From: JBNRMW01 sp050309795
GTDB lineage: Bacteria > Bacillota_I > Bacilli_A > Erysipelotrichales > Erysipelotrichaceae
NCBI GenBank assembly: GCA_050309795.1
Contig: JBNRMW010000022.1
Location: 1-60,656 of the forward strand
Direction of reading: 5' to 3'
Length of the DNA stretch: 60,656 nt
Below the pieces are notes generated by a model. That model searched no databases. It was not told where the DNA came from and saw nothing but the letters and a program-made list of their open reading frames with translations. How positions within the stretch are numbered: the first letter of the stretch is position 1; every line of letters begins with the position of its first letter. Below, piece after piece: positions 36,055 to 44,976 of the stretch. Position numbers and translations under genes: made by a program.

Positions 36055-36078
36055 AAAAGCGTCATTCGACGCTTTTTT
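36055..36078. terminator. Bidirectional terminator between convergent genes
   Basis: AAAAGCGTC (36055-36063) and GACGCTTTT (36068-36076) form a perfect 9-bp stem with loop ATTC and a T-run. The stop codon of the HAD gene lies inside the stem. Confidence 0.85.
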
Positions 36079-36658
36079 GTAATAACTCATAAACTTCTTT
36101 TGTAGACCCCTTATATTGAACCGCCTCGATCCCCAACTTACGAGCAGCTTCGACATTCTCTATTAGATCATCAATAAACAATGTTGTCTCTGGTTGTAAA
36201 TCATATCGATCTAACAAGACTTGATAAATCCTTACATCTGGTTTGGAAACTTGTTCAATACCCGAAAGCACAAAACCTTCAAACGAATTCAATATATGAA
36301 AATTAGGCAATGATTCTTGAAAGAATTTTGGGGCATTACTCAATAAAAATAAACGAACCTCTTTCGCTTCTAACTCTTTAATTAACTCATAGATCGGCTC
36401 ATTGTACTCAAGAAACTGAGGCCAACGATGAATAAAATCAATAATCTCAGGTTTTGCGGAGGCTGGTACTCGCTTTAAGCAATCTTCAATATAGGCTTCT
36501 AATTCAATCTTACCATCATCTAAATCGGACCAATTTTGAAATATCAGATTTTGAAAAGCCAAGGGCTTCATTGATTTTGGATTAAACTTCTTAATCAATT
36601 CTACTTGATTAAAATCAGCAATCACATTACCAAAATCAAAAACAACCGCTTTAATCAT
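36062..36658 (-). CDS. HAD-superfamily phosphatase (YihX-like)
   Basis: A 198-aa hydrolase with motif I FDFGNVIADF, motif II LLSNAP and motif IV FIDDLIENV. YihX of E. coli, a relative, removes phosphate from alpha-glucose-1-phosphate. That would fit the glycogen phosphorylase and debranching genes nearby, but the substrate is inferred. I chose the ATG at 36656-36658, which overlaps the pullulanase stop as ATGATTAA and has GGTGG upstream. The longer frame begins with TTG. Confidence 0.83.
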   Translation of the reverse strand: MIKAVVFDFGNVIADFNQVELIKKFNPKSMKPLAFQNLIFQNWSDLDDGKIELEAYIEDCLKRVPASAKPEIIDFIHRWPQFLEYNEPIYELIKELEAKEVRLFLLSNAPKFFQESLPNFHILNSFEGFVLSGIEQVSKPDVRIYQVLLDRYDLQPETTLFIDDLIENVEAARKLGIEAVQYKGSTKEVYELLQKSVE

Positions 36659-38807
36659 TTTGTCCACCACGATTCGCAATAACCATCACCGAAATAGGTG
36701 GCACCACCGCCGTATGAATACGTTCATCCGTTTCAATCAAACCATTCTCATCCGCAATAACTTCAAATTCTTGAGGTAAAGGATAACTAATTTGATGATA
36801 ACTCGGATTAAAAATAGCATACACTTCTTTAAATTCACCATATCGAGCAACATTCACAAGTTTGTAAACCAAGCTCGAATTATGAAATATTTCAAAATCC
36901 ACATGTTGCGCAATTTCAGCGGCACTACCCATGGAGAAAGCAGGAATCTTCTTACGCAGTTTAATCATGTCGCGGGTATATTCGACGACTTCTTGATAGC
37001 TGTGTAAACGCGAATAATCCACTTGATTTACTTCATCCGTACTTCGGTAAGAATTCTCTTCACCAAATTTTGTTCGACACATTTCCTGTCCATAATGCAT
37101 GAAGGGGATACCTTGAGCTAGTAAAACCGCCGCATTAGTTAACTTCTGTCGCTTAATGCGTTCCTCTTTACGTTCTTCACGATTCGCTTCTTTCAGTTTA
37201 TCCCATAAGGTGGCATTATCATGACACTCTACATAATTAATCGACTGTTGAGGCTGACTAAATAAACGCACACATTGATTATCTAAGACATTCGCCACCA
37301 AAGAAGCTTTCATTGCTTCCACATAGGAGGGATCTCCTAAACAATACCCCTTTGCCCAACGTTGATCATGGGAAGACGGTCCTTTAACATGATCACGGAA
37401 AAAATCATTAAAGAAGCCAATTTCCGGCATCGCATCCGCATTATACATACTGGCTTTTTGATCATCCGCCAACATGGTCGGCATATTCCAGCCTTCCCCA
37501 TAGAGAATAGTTCTTGGTCGTACGGAAGAGGCAACAAGTTTTACTTCGTTCATCGTTTCGATATCTAAAATGCCCATTAAGTCAAAGCGGAAACCGTCTA
37601 CATGGTAATGTTCAAGCCAATGCTTGATCGAATCAACAATAAATTTACGACCCATTTTTTTGGTGGAATCGAAGTCGTTACCACAAAAAGAACCATTCGA
37701 TAAAACGCCATTGGTTTGTCTAAAATAATAGTTTGGAACCACTTGTTCAAAAGGAGAAGTCTTCTCATCAAAAACATGGTTATACACAACATCCATGGTG
37801 ACATGAAGGCCATGTTTATGACATTTTGAAATCAACTCCTGAAGCTGCACAATTCGTGCTAAGGGAATACGTGCATCCGAACTCAAACTACCTTCCACGC
37901 AATTATATTGAATCGGATCATATCCCCAATTGTAAAACAATTCAGGATTCAACTCATCCACTGTTTGATAATCAAAAATCGGCATCAATTGAATATGTGT
38001 ATAGCCCATCGACAACAAATGATCAAAACCCGTTGGTTGATTAAATTCATTTGTTGTTCCTTGTTCCATAAAACCAAGGAAGGTTCCTTTTTGTTCAATC
38101 CCACTCTTGGGATGAATACTAAAATCTCGAATGGACAGTTCACAAATCGTCACTTGATGCGATTTAACCCGTGGAAGTTTATCGTCATAGAAATAGCTAC
38201 TTAATTGATCAAAATCAACCACCACATTATGTTTGGAATTTTCCACCGATCCGTAAGCATACGGATCTAAGGTAATGTTTGCGGTTCCATTAACTTGTAC
38301 CACATATAAATATCCCACCCCATGTAAATTACGTGAATCCTCATAAACATAGGCCCCTTTTTCTTCTCTTCTTAAAGGATGAAATTCAATCGATTGATCG
38401 GGAAACATTAATTTCACCGTCACCGCATTGGCCGTTGGAGCCCAAAGTACAAAGCGGGTTTTTCCATCATAAATATGAACGCCAAAATCAGACCGATCAT
38501 TAAAAAACTCTCGATCAAAACGCTCGGTTTGAACAATCAAACCATAACGCAAAGGCGTCGAAAGGCCATGCTCTTCTAAAACATCATATACTTCACCAAT
38601 AACTAAATCATCCCGACAAATCAGGGTATATCTCGTATAGTTGTAATTGCTAGAATCGACATTTTTAATCGATAACTTCGACACCTCGCCGCGAGGATTA
38701 CGAAGGTAAAAAACATTCGATTTGCCGCTATAGTACGTACGACTCATATTAAAAGTTATGTGTTGATAATCATCTAATTGTGCGGAAATACGACTATTAT
38801 GTTCCAT
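36651..38807 (-). CDS. pulA: Type I pullulanase (debranching enzyme)
   Basis: Cytoplasmic GH13_14 enzyme of 718 aa that hydrolyses alpha-1,6 branch points in glycogen, starch or pullulan. An N-terminal extra domain is followed by a CBM48 module (about 105-210), then the pullulanase signature YNWGYDP near residue 292. Catalytic motifs are GFRFDLMGIL (nucleophile), LYGEGW (acid/base) and VECHDNATLWD. No signal peptide. It pairs logically with glycogen phosphorylase, which stops short of branches. Confidence 0.93.
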   Translation of the reverse strand: MEHNSRISAQLDDYQHITFNMSRTYYSGKSNVFYLRNPRGEVSKLSIKNVDSSNYNYTRYTLICRDDLVIGEVYDVLEEHGLSTPLRYGLIVQTERFDREFFNDRSDFGVHIYDGKTRFVLWAPTANAVTVKLMFPDQSIEFHPLRREEKGAYVYEDSRNLHGVGYLYVVQVNGTANITLDPYAYGSVENSKHNVVVDFDQLSSYFYDDKLPRVKSHQVTICELSIRDFSIHPKSGIEQKGTFLGFMEQGTTNEFNQPTGFDHLLSMGYTHIQLMPIFDYQTVDELNPELFYNWGYDPIQYNCVEGSLSSDARIPLARIVQLQELISKCHKHGLHVTMDVVYNHVFDEKTSPFEQVVPNYYFRQTNGVLSNGSFCGNDFDSTKKMGRKFIVDSIKHWLEHYHVDGFRFDLMGILDIETMNEVKLVASSVRPRTILYGEGWNMPTMLADDQKASMYNADAMPEIGFFNDFFRDHVKGPSSHDQRWAKGYCLGDPSYVEAMKASLVANVLDNQCVRLFSQPQQSINYVECHDNATLWDKLKEANREERKEERIKRQKLTNAAVLLAQGIPFMHYGQEMCRTKFGEENSYRSTDEVNQVDYSRLHSYQEVVEYTRDMIKLRKKIPAFSMGSAAEIAQHVDFEIFHNSSLVYKLVNVARYGEFKEVYAIFNPSYHQISYPLPQEFEVIADENGLIETDERIHTAVVPPISVMVIANRGGQND

Positions 38808-38969
38808 TTAATCCCTCAGTTCTAAATATTCCAAGGTCACTGGTACGTTTCCATCTCTAAACTTCAACATACCAACAACCGCTATTGCGTTCTCATTATA
38901 ATGAGATAAAACAGTAAATTCAAGCGACCTCATAAAGTCTTTTGTTTCACTAAGATGGGTGTCTTCCAT
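38808..38969 (-). CDS. Small unknown ORF before pulA
   Basis: A 53-aa frame that ends exactly one base before the pullulanase ATG (TAA then ATG), so it could couple translation. It starts MEDTHLSETKDF and ends LEYLELRD. The ribosome binding site is weak. It continues in the same frame after the stop of the 108-aa ORF upstream, so it may instead be the tail of a gene broken by a nonsense codon. No family recognised. Confidence 0.35.
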   Translation of the reverse strand: MEDTHLSETKDFMRSLEFTVLSHYNENAIAVVGMLKFRDGNVPVTLEYLELRD

Positions 38970-38990
38970 AAAACAATAATCTACTTCTTG

Positions 38991-39317
38991 TTATGGAATC
39001 TCAATTAAATATTTTTCAATTGGTTCTGGTCCAAAATGATAAAAGGCCGTATCAATCCCCATATAAAGCACTGCGAAACCAATAATCGCTAAAATCGCAT
39101 ACACTGGACTATGGTAAAAGGCTGGATTCTTGATCGCAAAGTACATCGTCGCGATTGCCAACAAGAAAAAAACAAACAACCGACAATGCGTTCTCACCAA
39201 CAAAATTGCTTTAAGTTCATCATTTGCTCGATAGCGTTTTCCATTAAATATCAACGGATTCACACGATAGTTTGTCCATTTTACAAATACCGCAAACCGT
39301 AGACTTTTTCTATCCAT
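38991..39317 (-). CDS. Small two-helix membrane protein
   Basis: A 108-aa protein with a basic N-terminal part (MDRKSLRFAVF, KRYRAND) and two hydrophobic helices, about 45-62 and 72-90. It ends in YLIEIP. A weak GAAAGA site precedes the ATG. I do not recognise the family. The frame is open beyond its stop for another 60 residues, so the true protein may once have been longer. Confidence 0.5.
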   Translation of the reverse strand: MDRKSLRFAVFVKWTNYRVNPLIFNGKRYRANDELKAILLVRTHCRLFVFFLLAIATMYFAIKNPAFYHSPVYAILAIIGFAVLYMGIDTAFYHFGPEPIEKYLIEIP

Positions 39318-39411
39318 AACATTCTTTCACCGTATCAAGTATATCATAGGTGTAATCAATTATTTTAGCCTTCCTTTTCCCATGAAGAACTAAAATCAAA
39401 TGACAACAAAA

Positions 39412-39455
39412 GAAAACCCTCTCCTAACAGTTTGTTTCTGCTAAAAGAGAGTTTA
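39412..39455 (-). terminator. Terminator after the truncated oadA
   Basis: On the minus strand CTCTTTTAGCAG and CTGTTAGGAGAG pair imperfectly around AAACAAA and are followed by a T-rich tract. Confidence 0.65.
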
Positions 39456-39483
39456 ATAACGACCTTAAGATGTTACAGGTCGT

Positions 39484-40695
39484 TTAGAAATAAATCTCAA
39501 CCAATTGTTCTTCGACATCAAAGAACGGATCGTATTTACGACGAACAAACGGTTCCGCAACCGTTGGAAATAACGCAATACTTAGTAGATCTTCCACATT
39601 ATCGGTCACATCCTCATATTCTTGTTTGATTTTAGAGAATCCAGGTTCGATTAAGTCTGCTGGTCGGACCGTAATGGTCTCAACTTTTGAATTTAAGACT
39701 TTCTTTTTAATTTCTTCATTGACCGGTGCTGGTGGTTTTCCATAATACCCCGCTACATAGTCCTTAATCTCGTTAGGGACCATCTTATAGCGTTCACCAC
39801 TCAACACATTCATAACCGCTTGGGTCCCGACCATCTGAGAAAGAGGTGTTACTAAAGGAGGGTACCCCATATCTTCACGGACCTTCGGAACTTCACGAAG
39901 AACTTCATCAAATCGATCCAATTGATTCGCTTGTTTCAATTGGCTAATTAAATTCGACAACATTCCTCCTGGAACTTGGTGGACCAAGGTTTTAGGAGTA
40001 ATGGCGGTAACTTTAATATCAAAGAGACCTTCATTAATGTATTTTTCGCGTAAACCTTTAAAATGTTCTGCGCATTCATAGACCGCATCCATCCTAAGAT
40101 TGGTATCATAACCCATATCTTCAAAGGCCAAAGCAACCGATTCCGTCGACGGTTGAGAAGTCCCACCCGATAACGGAGAAAGCGCTTTGTCAATGACATC
40201 CGCTCCCGCTTCAACCGCCTTTAGGTAGGTCATTTCTGACACACCAGACGAAGCATGAGTATGAATCTGAATAGGTAGATCCGTTATTTTCTTAATACCA
40301 GCGACCAAATCATAGGCCCGTTGTGGTGTCAAAATACCCGACATATCTTTAATCGCAATCGAATCTGCATGTTGGTCAATCATTTGTTTGACGATTTCAA
40401 AATAGTAGTCATCGGTATGAACCGGTGAAATCGTGTAACAAATACAAGCTTGAGCGTGTCCACCATACTTTTTAATAGCTTTCATGCTGGTTTCGAGATT
40501 TCGGATATCATTTAATGCATCAAAGACACGAATAACATCAATACCGTTTTCAATCGATTTTTTGACAAACAATTCGACAATATCATCCGGATAATGCTTA
40601 TAACCTAAAAGGTTTTGACCTCTTAAAAGCATTTGTAATTTGGTGTTTTTGACATGTTCACGGATTGTTCTTAATCGCTCCCAAGGATCCTCGTT
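39484..40695 (-). pseudogene. oadA: Oxaloacetate decarboxylase alpha subunit / pyruvate carboxylase subunit B, 5' end lost
   Basis: The frame (open to 40713) encodes a carboxyltransferase-domain protein from FLNEDPWERL to the normal C-terminus. It includes RGQNLLGYKHY, the IKDMSG motif with the catalytic Lys region, and the metal ligands HTHASSG. Family members start about 60 residues earlier with a TLRDxHQS strand that supplies a metal-binding Asp and an Arg for oxaloacetate. Here that part is missing. The sequence upstream codes in another frame for the N-terminal part of an AEC transporter, so a deletion has joined two genes. The product would lack part of its active site. Confidence 0.85.
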
Positions 40696-40954
40696 TAAAA
40701 AACATTTTCGCAATCATGATGGTTAATAAAGTAAAGACGACACTAAGAAAACTAACAAATAAAATTTGTTTTAACTTCTCTACGGAAAATGGCTGATTAA
40801 ATGATTCGATAATCGTTACCGGGATAACAAATCTCAATAAAATATTTGAAATACCCTTGGTCACTTAATCATCAATAAAGTGACTTTTACATAAACCATA
40901 ACCCACGACAATTAATATCGCCATGATTAAAATCTGATTAACAATAATTTCCAT
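40690..40954 (-). pseudogene. AEC-family (malate permease-like) transporter, N-terminal fragment with nonsense codon
   Basis: From the ATG at 40952-40954 the reading is MEIIVNQILIMAILIVVGYG to FIDD, then TAA (40865-40867), then in the same frame VTKGISNILLRFVIPV and on to IAKMFF. Continuous auxin-efflux-carrier proteins have Glu at this point and no break (D-D-E-x-x-K-G-I-S), so GAA has become TAA. After about 85 residues the frame runs into oadA sequence. Both a point nonsense and a deletion have therefore destroyed the gene. Confidence 0.8.
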
Positions 40955-41008
40955 AAATCCAGTATACGCTATTTCCATTGACGGAAAGTGCCTTTTAGAT
41001 GTTTCCTT

Positions 41009-41033
41009 TAAAAAAGGAACACTTTCGTGTCCC
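41009..41033 (-). terminator. Terminator of glgP
   Basis: GGGACAC (41027-41033) and GTGTTCC (41016-41022) close a GAAA tetraloop in the minus-strand transcript, followed by six T residues. Confidence 0.85.
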
Positions 41034-41041
41034 TCCTAAGT

Positions 41042-43441
41042 CTAATTCAAATGTTCAAGATCCCAAATTTCACGGGCATATTCATTAATCGTACGGTCGC
41101 TGGAGAAATATCCCGATTTGGCAATATTAATTAAACAAGTACGCGCCCAACCCTTACGGTCTTGGTACCTTCTAACGACCTCTTCTTGAGCAAGGCGATA
41201 TGCTTCAAAATCCCCAAATAAGAAGTATTCATCATTTTTAAAGAGGAGTTCTTCATAAATGACCTTGAACTGACCTTTGTCTTTGGTCCATGTTCCATCA
41301 ATTAAGGATTCCACAATCTCGAATAATTCTGGATTCTTTTGAAGTTCTTCATAAGCTGAATAGCCTTCTTGTTGACGTTGTCGGATATCTTCCACCCGCA
41401 TCCCAAAGATGACATCATCTTCTGGACCAACAAGACTATCAATCTCCACGTTGGCGCCATCATAAGTACCTAGGGTAATCGCACCGTTCATCATAAACTT
41501 CATGTTTCCCGTACCCGACGCTTCTTTACCAGCGGTCGAGATTTGTTCAGAAACATCCGATGCATTCAAGAGAATTTCCGCAATGGTTACCGAATAATTT
41601 GGAATGAAAACGACCTTTAAGTTTTTCGATAAATGTTCGTCCGCTTCAACCGTTTGACTAATCACATTAATCAACTCAATAACTTTCTTAGCAAACAAAT
41701 ACGATGGAGCCGCTTTACCTGCGAAAATAAACGTTTGATGAGCCATCTTAAAGCTTGGATCCGTCTTCAACTTACGAATCAGATACATAATATGTAACAC
41801 ATTCAATAATTGACGTTTATACGCATGAATCCGCTTCGCTTGGGTGTCGTAAATCGAATCGATTGGAATATCAATCCCTGTTGATGTCTTAATATAATCT
41901 CGCAGAATTTGTTTACGTTTATCTTTAATTTCTAAGAAACGTTTTTGAATCTTTTCATCATCCACAAATTCCATGAGTTGATCCAACTTCTCTGGCTCGT
42001 AGATAAACTCGTCCCCAATGGTATCGGTCAGAAGTTTTGTTAATTGTGGATTGGAATATACCAACCAACGACGGTGAGCAACCCCATTGGTTTTATTGTT
42101 AAATTTCTCTGGATAAATTTCCACAAAATCCTTAAACAATTCTTCCTGAAGGATTTTTGAGTGTAAACTCGCCACTCCATTTACTGAAAAACTTCCCACA
42201 ATAGCTAAGTTAGCCATATGGACTTGCCCTTCATGAATAATGGACATCCGCGATTGACGATTATAATCCCCTGGAAAAGCCGTAGCTACCTGCGCATTAA
42301 AGCGACGAGAAATCTCTTCAATAATCATGTAAATACGTGGTAACAAATTTTGGATCATATGAATAGGCCAACGCTCTAACGCTTCACTCAACACCGTATG
42401 ATTGGTAAATGCGAAGGTCTCACGGACTTGTTTCCAAGCAACTTCCCATTCAAATCCATGAACATCAACCAATAAACGCATCAACTCAGGAATTGCTAAA
42501 ACAGGATGCGTATCGTTCAACTGTAAAACCGTCTTTTCCGAAAAATTCGTTAAATCTGGATAGACGCGTAAATGGGCTTTAATTAGTGCTTGTAACCCGG
42601 CCGAAACAAAGAAATATTGTTGTTTCAAACGAAGGAAACGACCATGTTCGGTGCTATCATCCGGATAGAGGGTCCGACAAATTTCCGAGACTTCTTCTAA
42701 ATATCGGTCAAAATTCTTTCCTTTTGGTAATCGGTCGCTCGGTTCAGCGGTCCATAAACGCAAGGTATTGGTCACATCGGTTCCTCGTCCAACAACAGGG
42801 ACATCACAAGGAACAGCGCGGACATATTCCGCATTCACATGTTCCCAAATCATTTTTCCGTTTTCAGCCTTAACTAGACGCACATGGCCCCCGAAAGCGA
42901 CATCAACCCCATGTTTCGGTTTGCGGACTTCCCAAACATTCCCCAATCTTAACCATTGATCCGGGATTTCTACTTGTTTGTTGTTTTCAATTAATTGTTT
43001 GAAGAAACCATATTCATAACGTAAAGTAATTCCATTTCCTGGTAAGGACATCGAAGCCAACGAGTCGACAAAACACGCTGCTAGTCGACCAAGTCCACCA
43101 TTTCCTAGACCGGCATCACTTTCGAGATCTTCCAATTCATTTAAATCATAACCTAATTCCTTTAACCCATCGCGGACAATTTCATAAATCCCCAAATTCA
43201 TTAAATTATTAGTTAGTAAACGTCCCATTAAAAATTCCATCGAAAAATAATACATTTGTTTCGCTCCAAGTTGAGCAATATTCTCTTTTGTATCTTTCCA
43301 GTGGACGGAAGCATATTCACGAACCATCTCACCCAAAACGACATAACGTTCAGTTATATGAGATTGTTCTAAGGAACGTCCATATGATTCGACAACACGG
43401 GTTGTAAACTCCCGCTTGAAATCAAACTTGTCTTTAAACAT
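41042..43441 (-). CDS. glgP: Glycogen/maltodextrin phosphorylase
   Basis: GT35 enzyme of 799 aa that splits terminal alpha-1,4 glucose from glycogen or maltodextrin with phosphate and yields glucose-1-phosphate. NGGLGRLAACF and QLNDTHP are conserved family segments. The PLP lysine is in EASGTGNMKFMMNGA near residue 640. It lies with the MFS carrier, branching enzyme and phosphoglucomutase genes on one strand. Length and motifs are complete. Confidence 0.96.
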   Translation of the reverse strand: MFKDKFDFKREFTTRVVESYGRSLEQSHITERYVVLGEMVREYASVHWKDTKENIAQLGAKQMYYFSMEFLMGRLLTNNLMNLGIYEIVRDGLKELGYDLNELEDLESDAGLGNGGLGRLAACFVDSLASMSLPGNGITLRYEYGFFKQLIENNKQVEIPDQWLRLGNVWEVRKPKHGVDVAFGGHVRLVKAENGKMIWEHVNAEYVRAVPCDVPVVGRGTDVTNTLRLWTAEPSDRLPKGKNFDRYLEEVSEICRTLYPDDSTEHGRFLRLKQQYFFVSAGLQALIKAHLRVYPDLTNFSEKTVLQLNDTHPVLAIPELMRLLVDVHGFEWEVAWKQVRETFAFTNHTVLSEALERWPIHMIQNLLPRIYMIIEEISRRFNAQVATAFPGDYNRQSRMSIIHEGQVHMANLAIVGSFSVNGVASLHSKILQEELFKDFVEIYPEKFNNKTNGVAHRRWLVYSNPQLTKLLTDTIGDEFIYEPEKLDQLMEFVDDEKIQKRFLEIKDKRKQILRDYIKTSTGIDIPIDSIYDTQAKRIHAYKRQLLNVLHIMYLIRKLKTDPSFKMAHQTFIFAGKAAPSYLFAKKVIELINVISQTVEADEHLSKNLKVVFIPNYSVTIAEILLNASDVSEQISTAGKEASGTGNMKFMMNGAITLGTYDGANVEIDSLVGPEDDVIFGMRVEDIRQRQQEGYSAYEELQKNPELFEIVESLIDGTWTKDKGQFKVIYEELLFKNDEYFLFGDFEAYRLAQEEVVRRYQDRKGWARTCLINIAKSGYFSSDRTINEYAREIWDLEHLN

Positions 43442-43535
43442 CTACTTTTCCTCCTAAAAATAAAAAACCATGCTCATTATACAACATTTCATAACAAAAA
43501 GTGAACGACCGGCTTTACCCATCTACTCGAGCTCA

Positions 43536-44783
43536 TTAATGATTCTCCACTTTTTCGGTTGAATAGTTATAAAGTTCGCGCAACTTATTTTTCTTCGGTA
43601 CCACAATGAGCCAAATCGCCACAAAATAAAATAGATTAAAACCTAACTGAATAAAACGAATCTCCAAGCGATCACCTAGAAAACCTGCCAAAAGCTGACC
43701 TAAGACTTCCGTAAAGGTAAACGAAATAGAAAACAAGGCATTAATTTTCGCCCGATACACCGTATCCACCCGATGTTGAATCGCACTCGTTCGGATATTG
43801 GCTGAATTCATACCACAAAACCCCAATAAAAAGCGCACTCCCAACATCATTGGGTAGGGAAAGAAATAAAACCATCCATCAAGTACACTGAACAAAAAGT
43901 ACACCGTCACCGCTACTCGATACCGCCAGCGATCGGGAATTCGCACAAAATAGTGAAAAAAACCACCAAACATATAGCCCGCCGACTGTAAAGACAAAAG
44001 TAAGCCATAGTGATCGTTAGTCAGTACCGCAGAACGATTAAAGTACGGATACATCAACGTCATCGCCCCACTAACAAAAGTCACCGCTGAAAAATAAAAA
44101 AACAACGTATATAAACCTCGATCATCTCTTAAATACTGGAAACCTTTTTTCAAATCACTCATATAGGTTTTAACATTCAGTTTCTCCGAAGTGATTAAAT
44201 ATTCAAAAGGCTCGTCAATTAAACGCTCAATACTCACATCTAATAAACAAGCAAAGCCATAGATAATTAAGATTGTCTCCAAACCCACATGCCGCAACAA
44301 CCACATCATTAGTGGTGCGACTAAAACATTACTCAATGGATAAATGGTCGATATAATCGCATTACCTTGAGAATAAAACTTTCGATCCATGAGCTGAACC
44401 ACCATCGAACTCCCCGCTAATTGACTCACCACTCCCAGACTACTAATAATCATCGAAACAAAAAGAAAACTCCAATATTCAAAACCAACAAAGTACAGAG
44501 CAACTCCAACCGTTAAAAAAAGCACAGCTAAAATAATCTCGTTGCGGACAAGAACCTTTAACGGATTATGACGATCAACATAGGGACCAATAATTAACGG
44601 TAAAAGAACATTCGGCAAAAACGATGCCGCCAAATACACCGAGTTCAATAATGTAGATTGAGTGAACTCAAACACCACCACACTGAGAGCAATATTGAGT
44701 CCAACCCCTGCCAAGGCAGAAATAACCATTCCACTAACTGCGAGCTTGAAGTTACGCGTCCAGAGCGTTACTGTTTTGTCCAT
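43536..44783 (-). CDS. MFS transporter
   Basis: A 415-aa protein with about 12 hydrophobic helices and the MFS loop motif between helices 2 and 3 (GPYVDRHNPLKVLVRNE). It resembles drug/metabolite efflux carriers of the MDR type more than sugar permeases, but the substrate is unknown. It lies between glgP and glgB with gaps of about 95 and 190 nt, so it may be a separate unit. Confidence 0.8.
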   Translation of the reverse strand: MDKTVTLWTRNFKLAVSGMVISALAGVGLNIALSVVVFEFTQSTLLNSVYLAASFLPNVLLPLIIGPYVDRHNPLKVLVRNEIILAVLFLTVGVALYFVGFEYWSFLFVSMIISSLGVVSQLAGSSMVVQLMDRKFYSQGNAIISTIYPLSNVLVAPLMMWLLRHVGLETILIIYGFACLLDVSIERLIDEPFEYLITSEKLNVKTYMSDLKKGFQYLRDDRGLYTLFFYFSAVTFVSGAMTLMYPYFNRSAVLTNDHYGLLLSLQSAGYMFGGFFHYFVRIPDRWRYRVAVTVYFLFSVLDGWFYFFPYPMMLGVRFLLGFCGMNSANIRTSAIQHRVDTVYRAKINALFSISFTFTEVLGQLLAGFLGDRLEIRFIQLGFNLFYFVAIWLIVVPKKNKLRELYNYSTEKVENH

Positions 44784-44907
44784 ATTTTTTTCCTTTTATG
44801 GATTATTATACACTAAAATTTTCCTTGTCTTCGCTCAATCTCGTGGGGTTTAATAAAGAGTTCTCTTACACCGCATGAAAGACCAAAACACCGACCACAT
44901 TCAAAAA

Positions 44908-44935
44908 GGGTAACTCGATTTTAATCTCGTTACCC
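44908..44935 (-). terminator. Terminator of the glgB-pgm unit
   Basis: GGGTAAC and GTTACCC form a perfect 7-bp stem, extended by GATT/AATC in the loop, and a T-run follows on the minus strand. Confidence 0.8.
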
Positions 44936-44976
44936 TCGTCTTCCTTTGTTCGGTTTTTTACCCCAACGATTTCAAT

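Noticed and set aside
40658..40864. Stand-alone 68-aa membrane protein starting with GTG
   Set aside because: It is the continuation of an AEC transporter after a nonsense codon and runs into oadA sequence. It has no ribosome binding site of its own.
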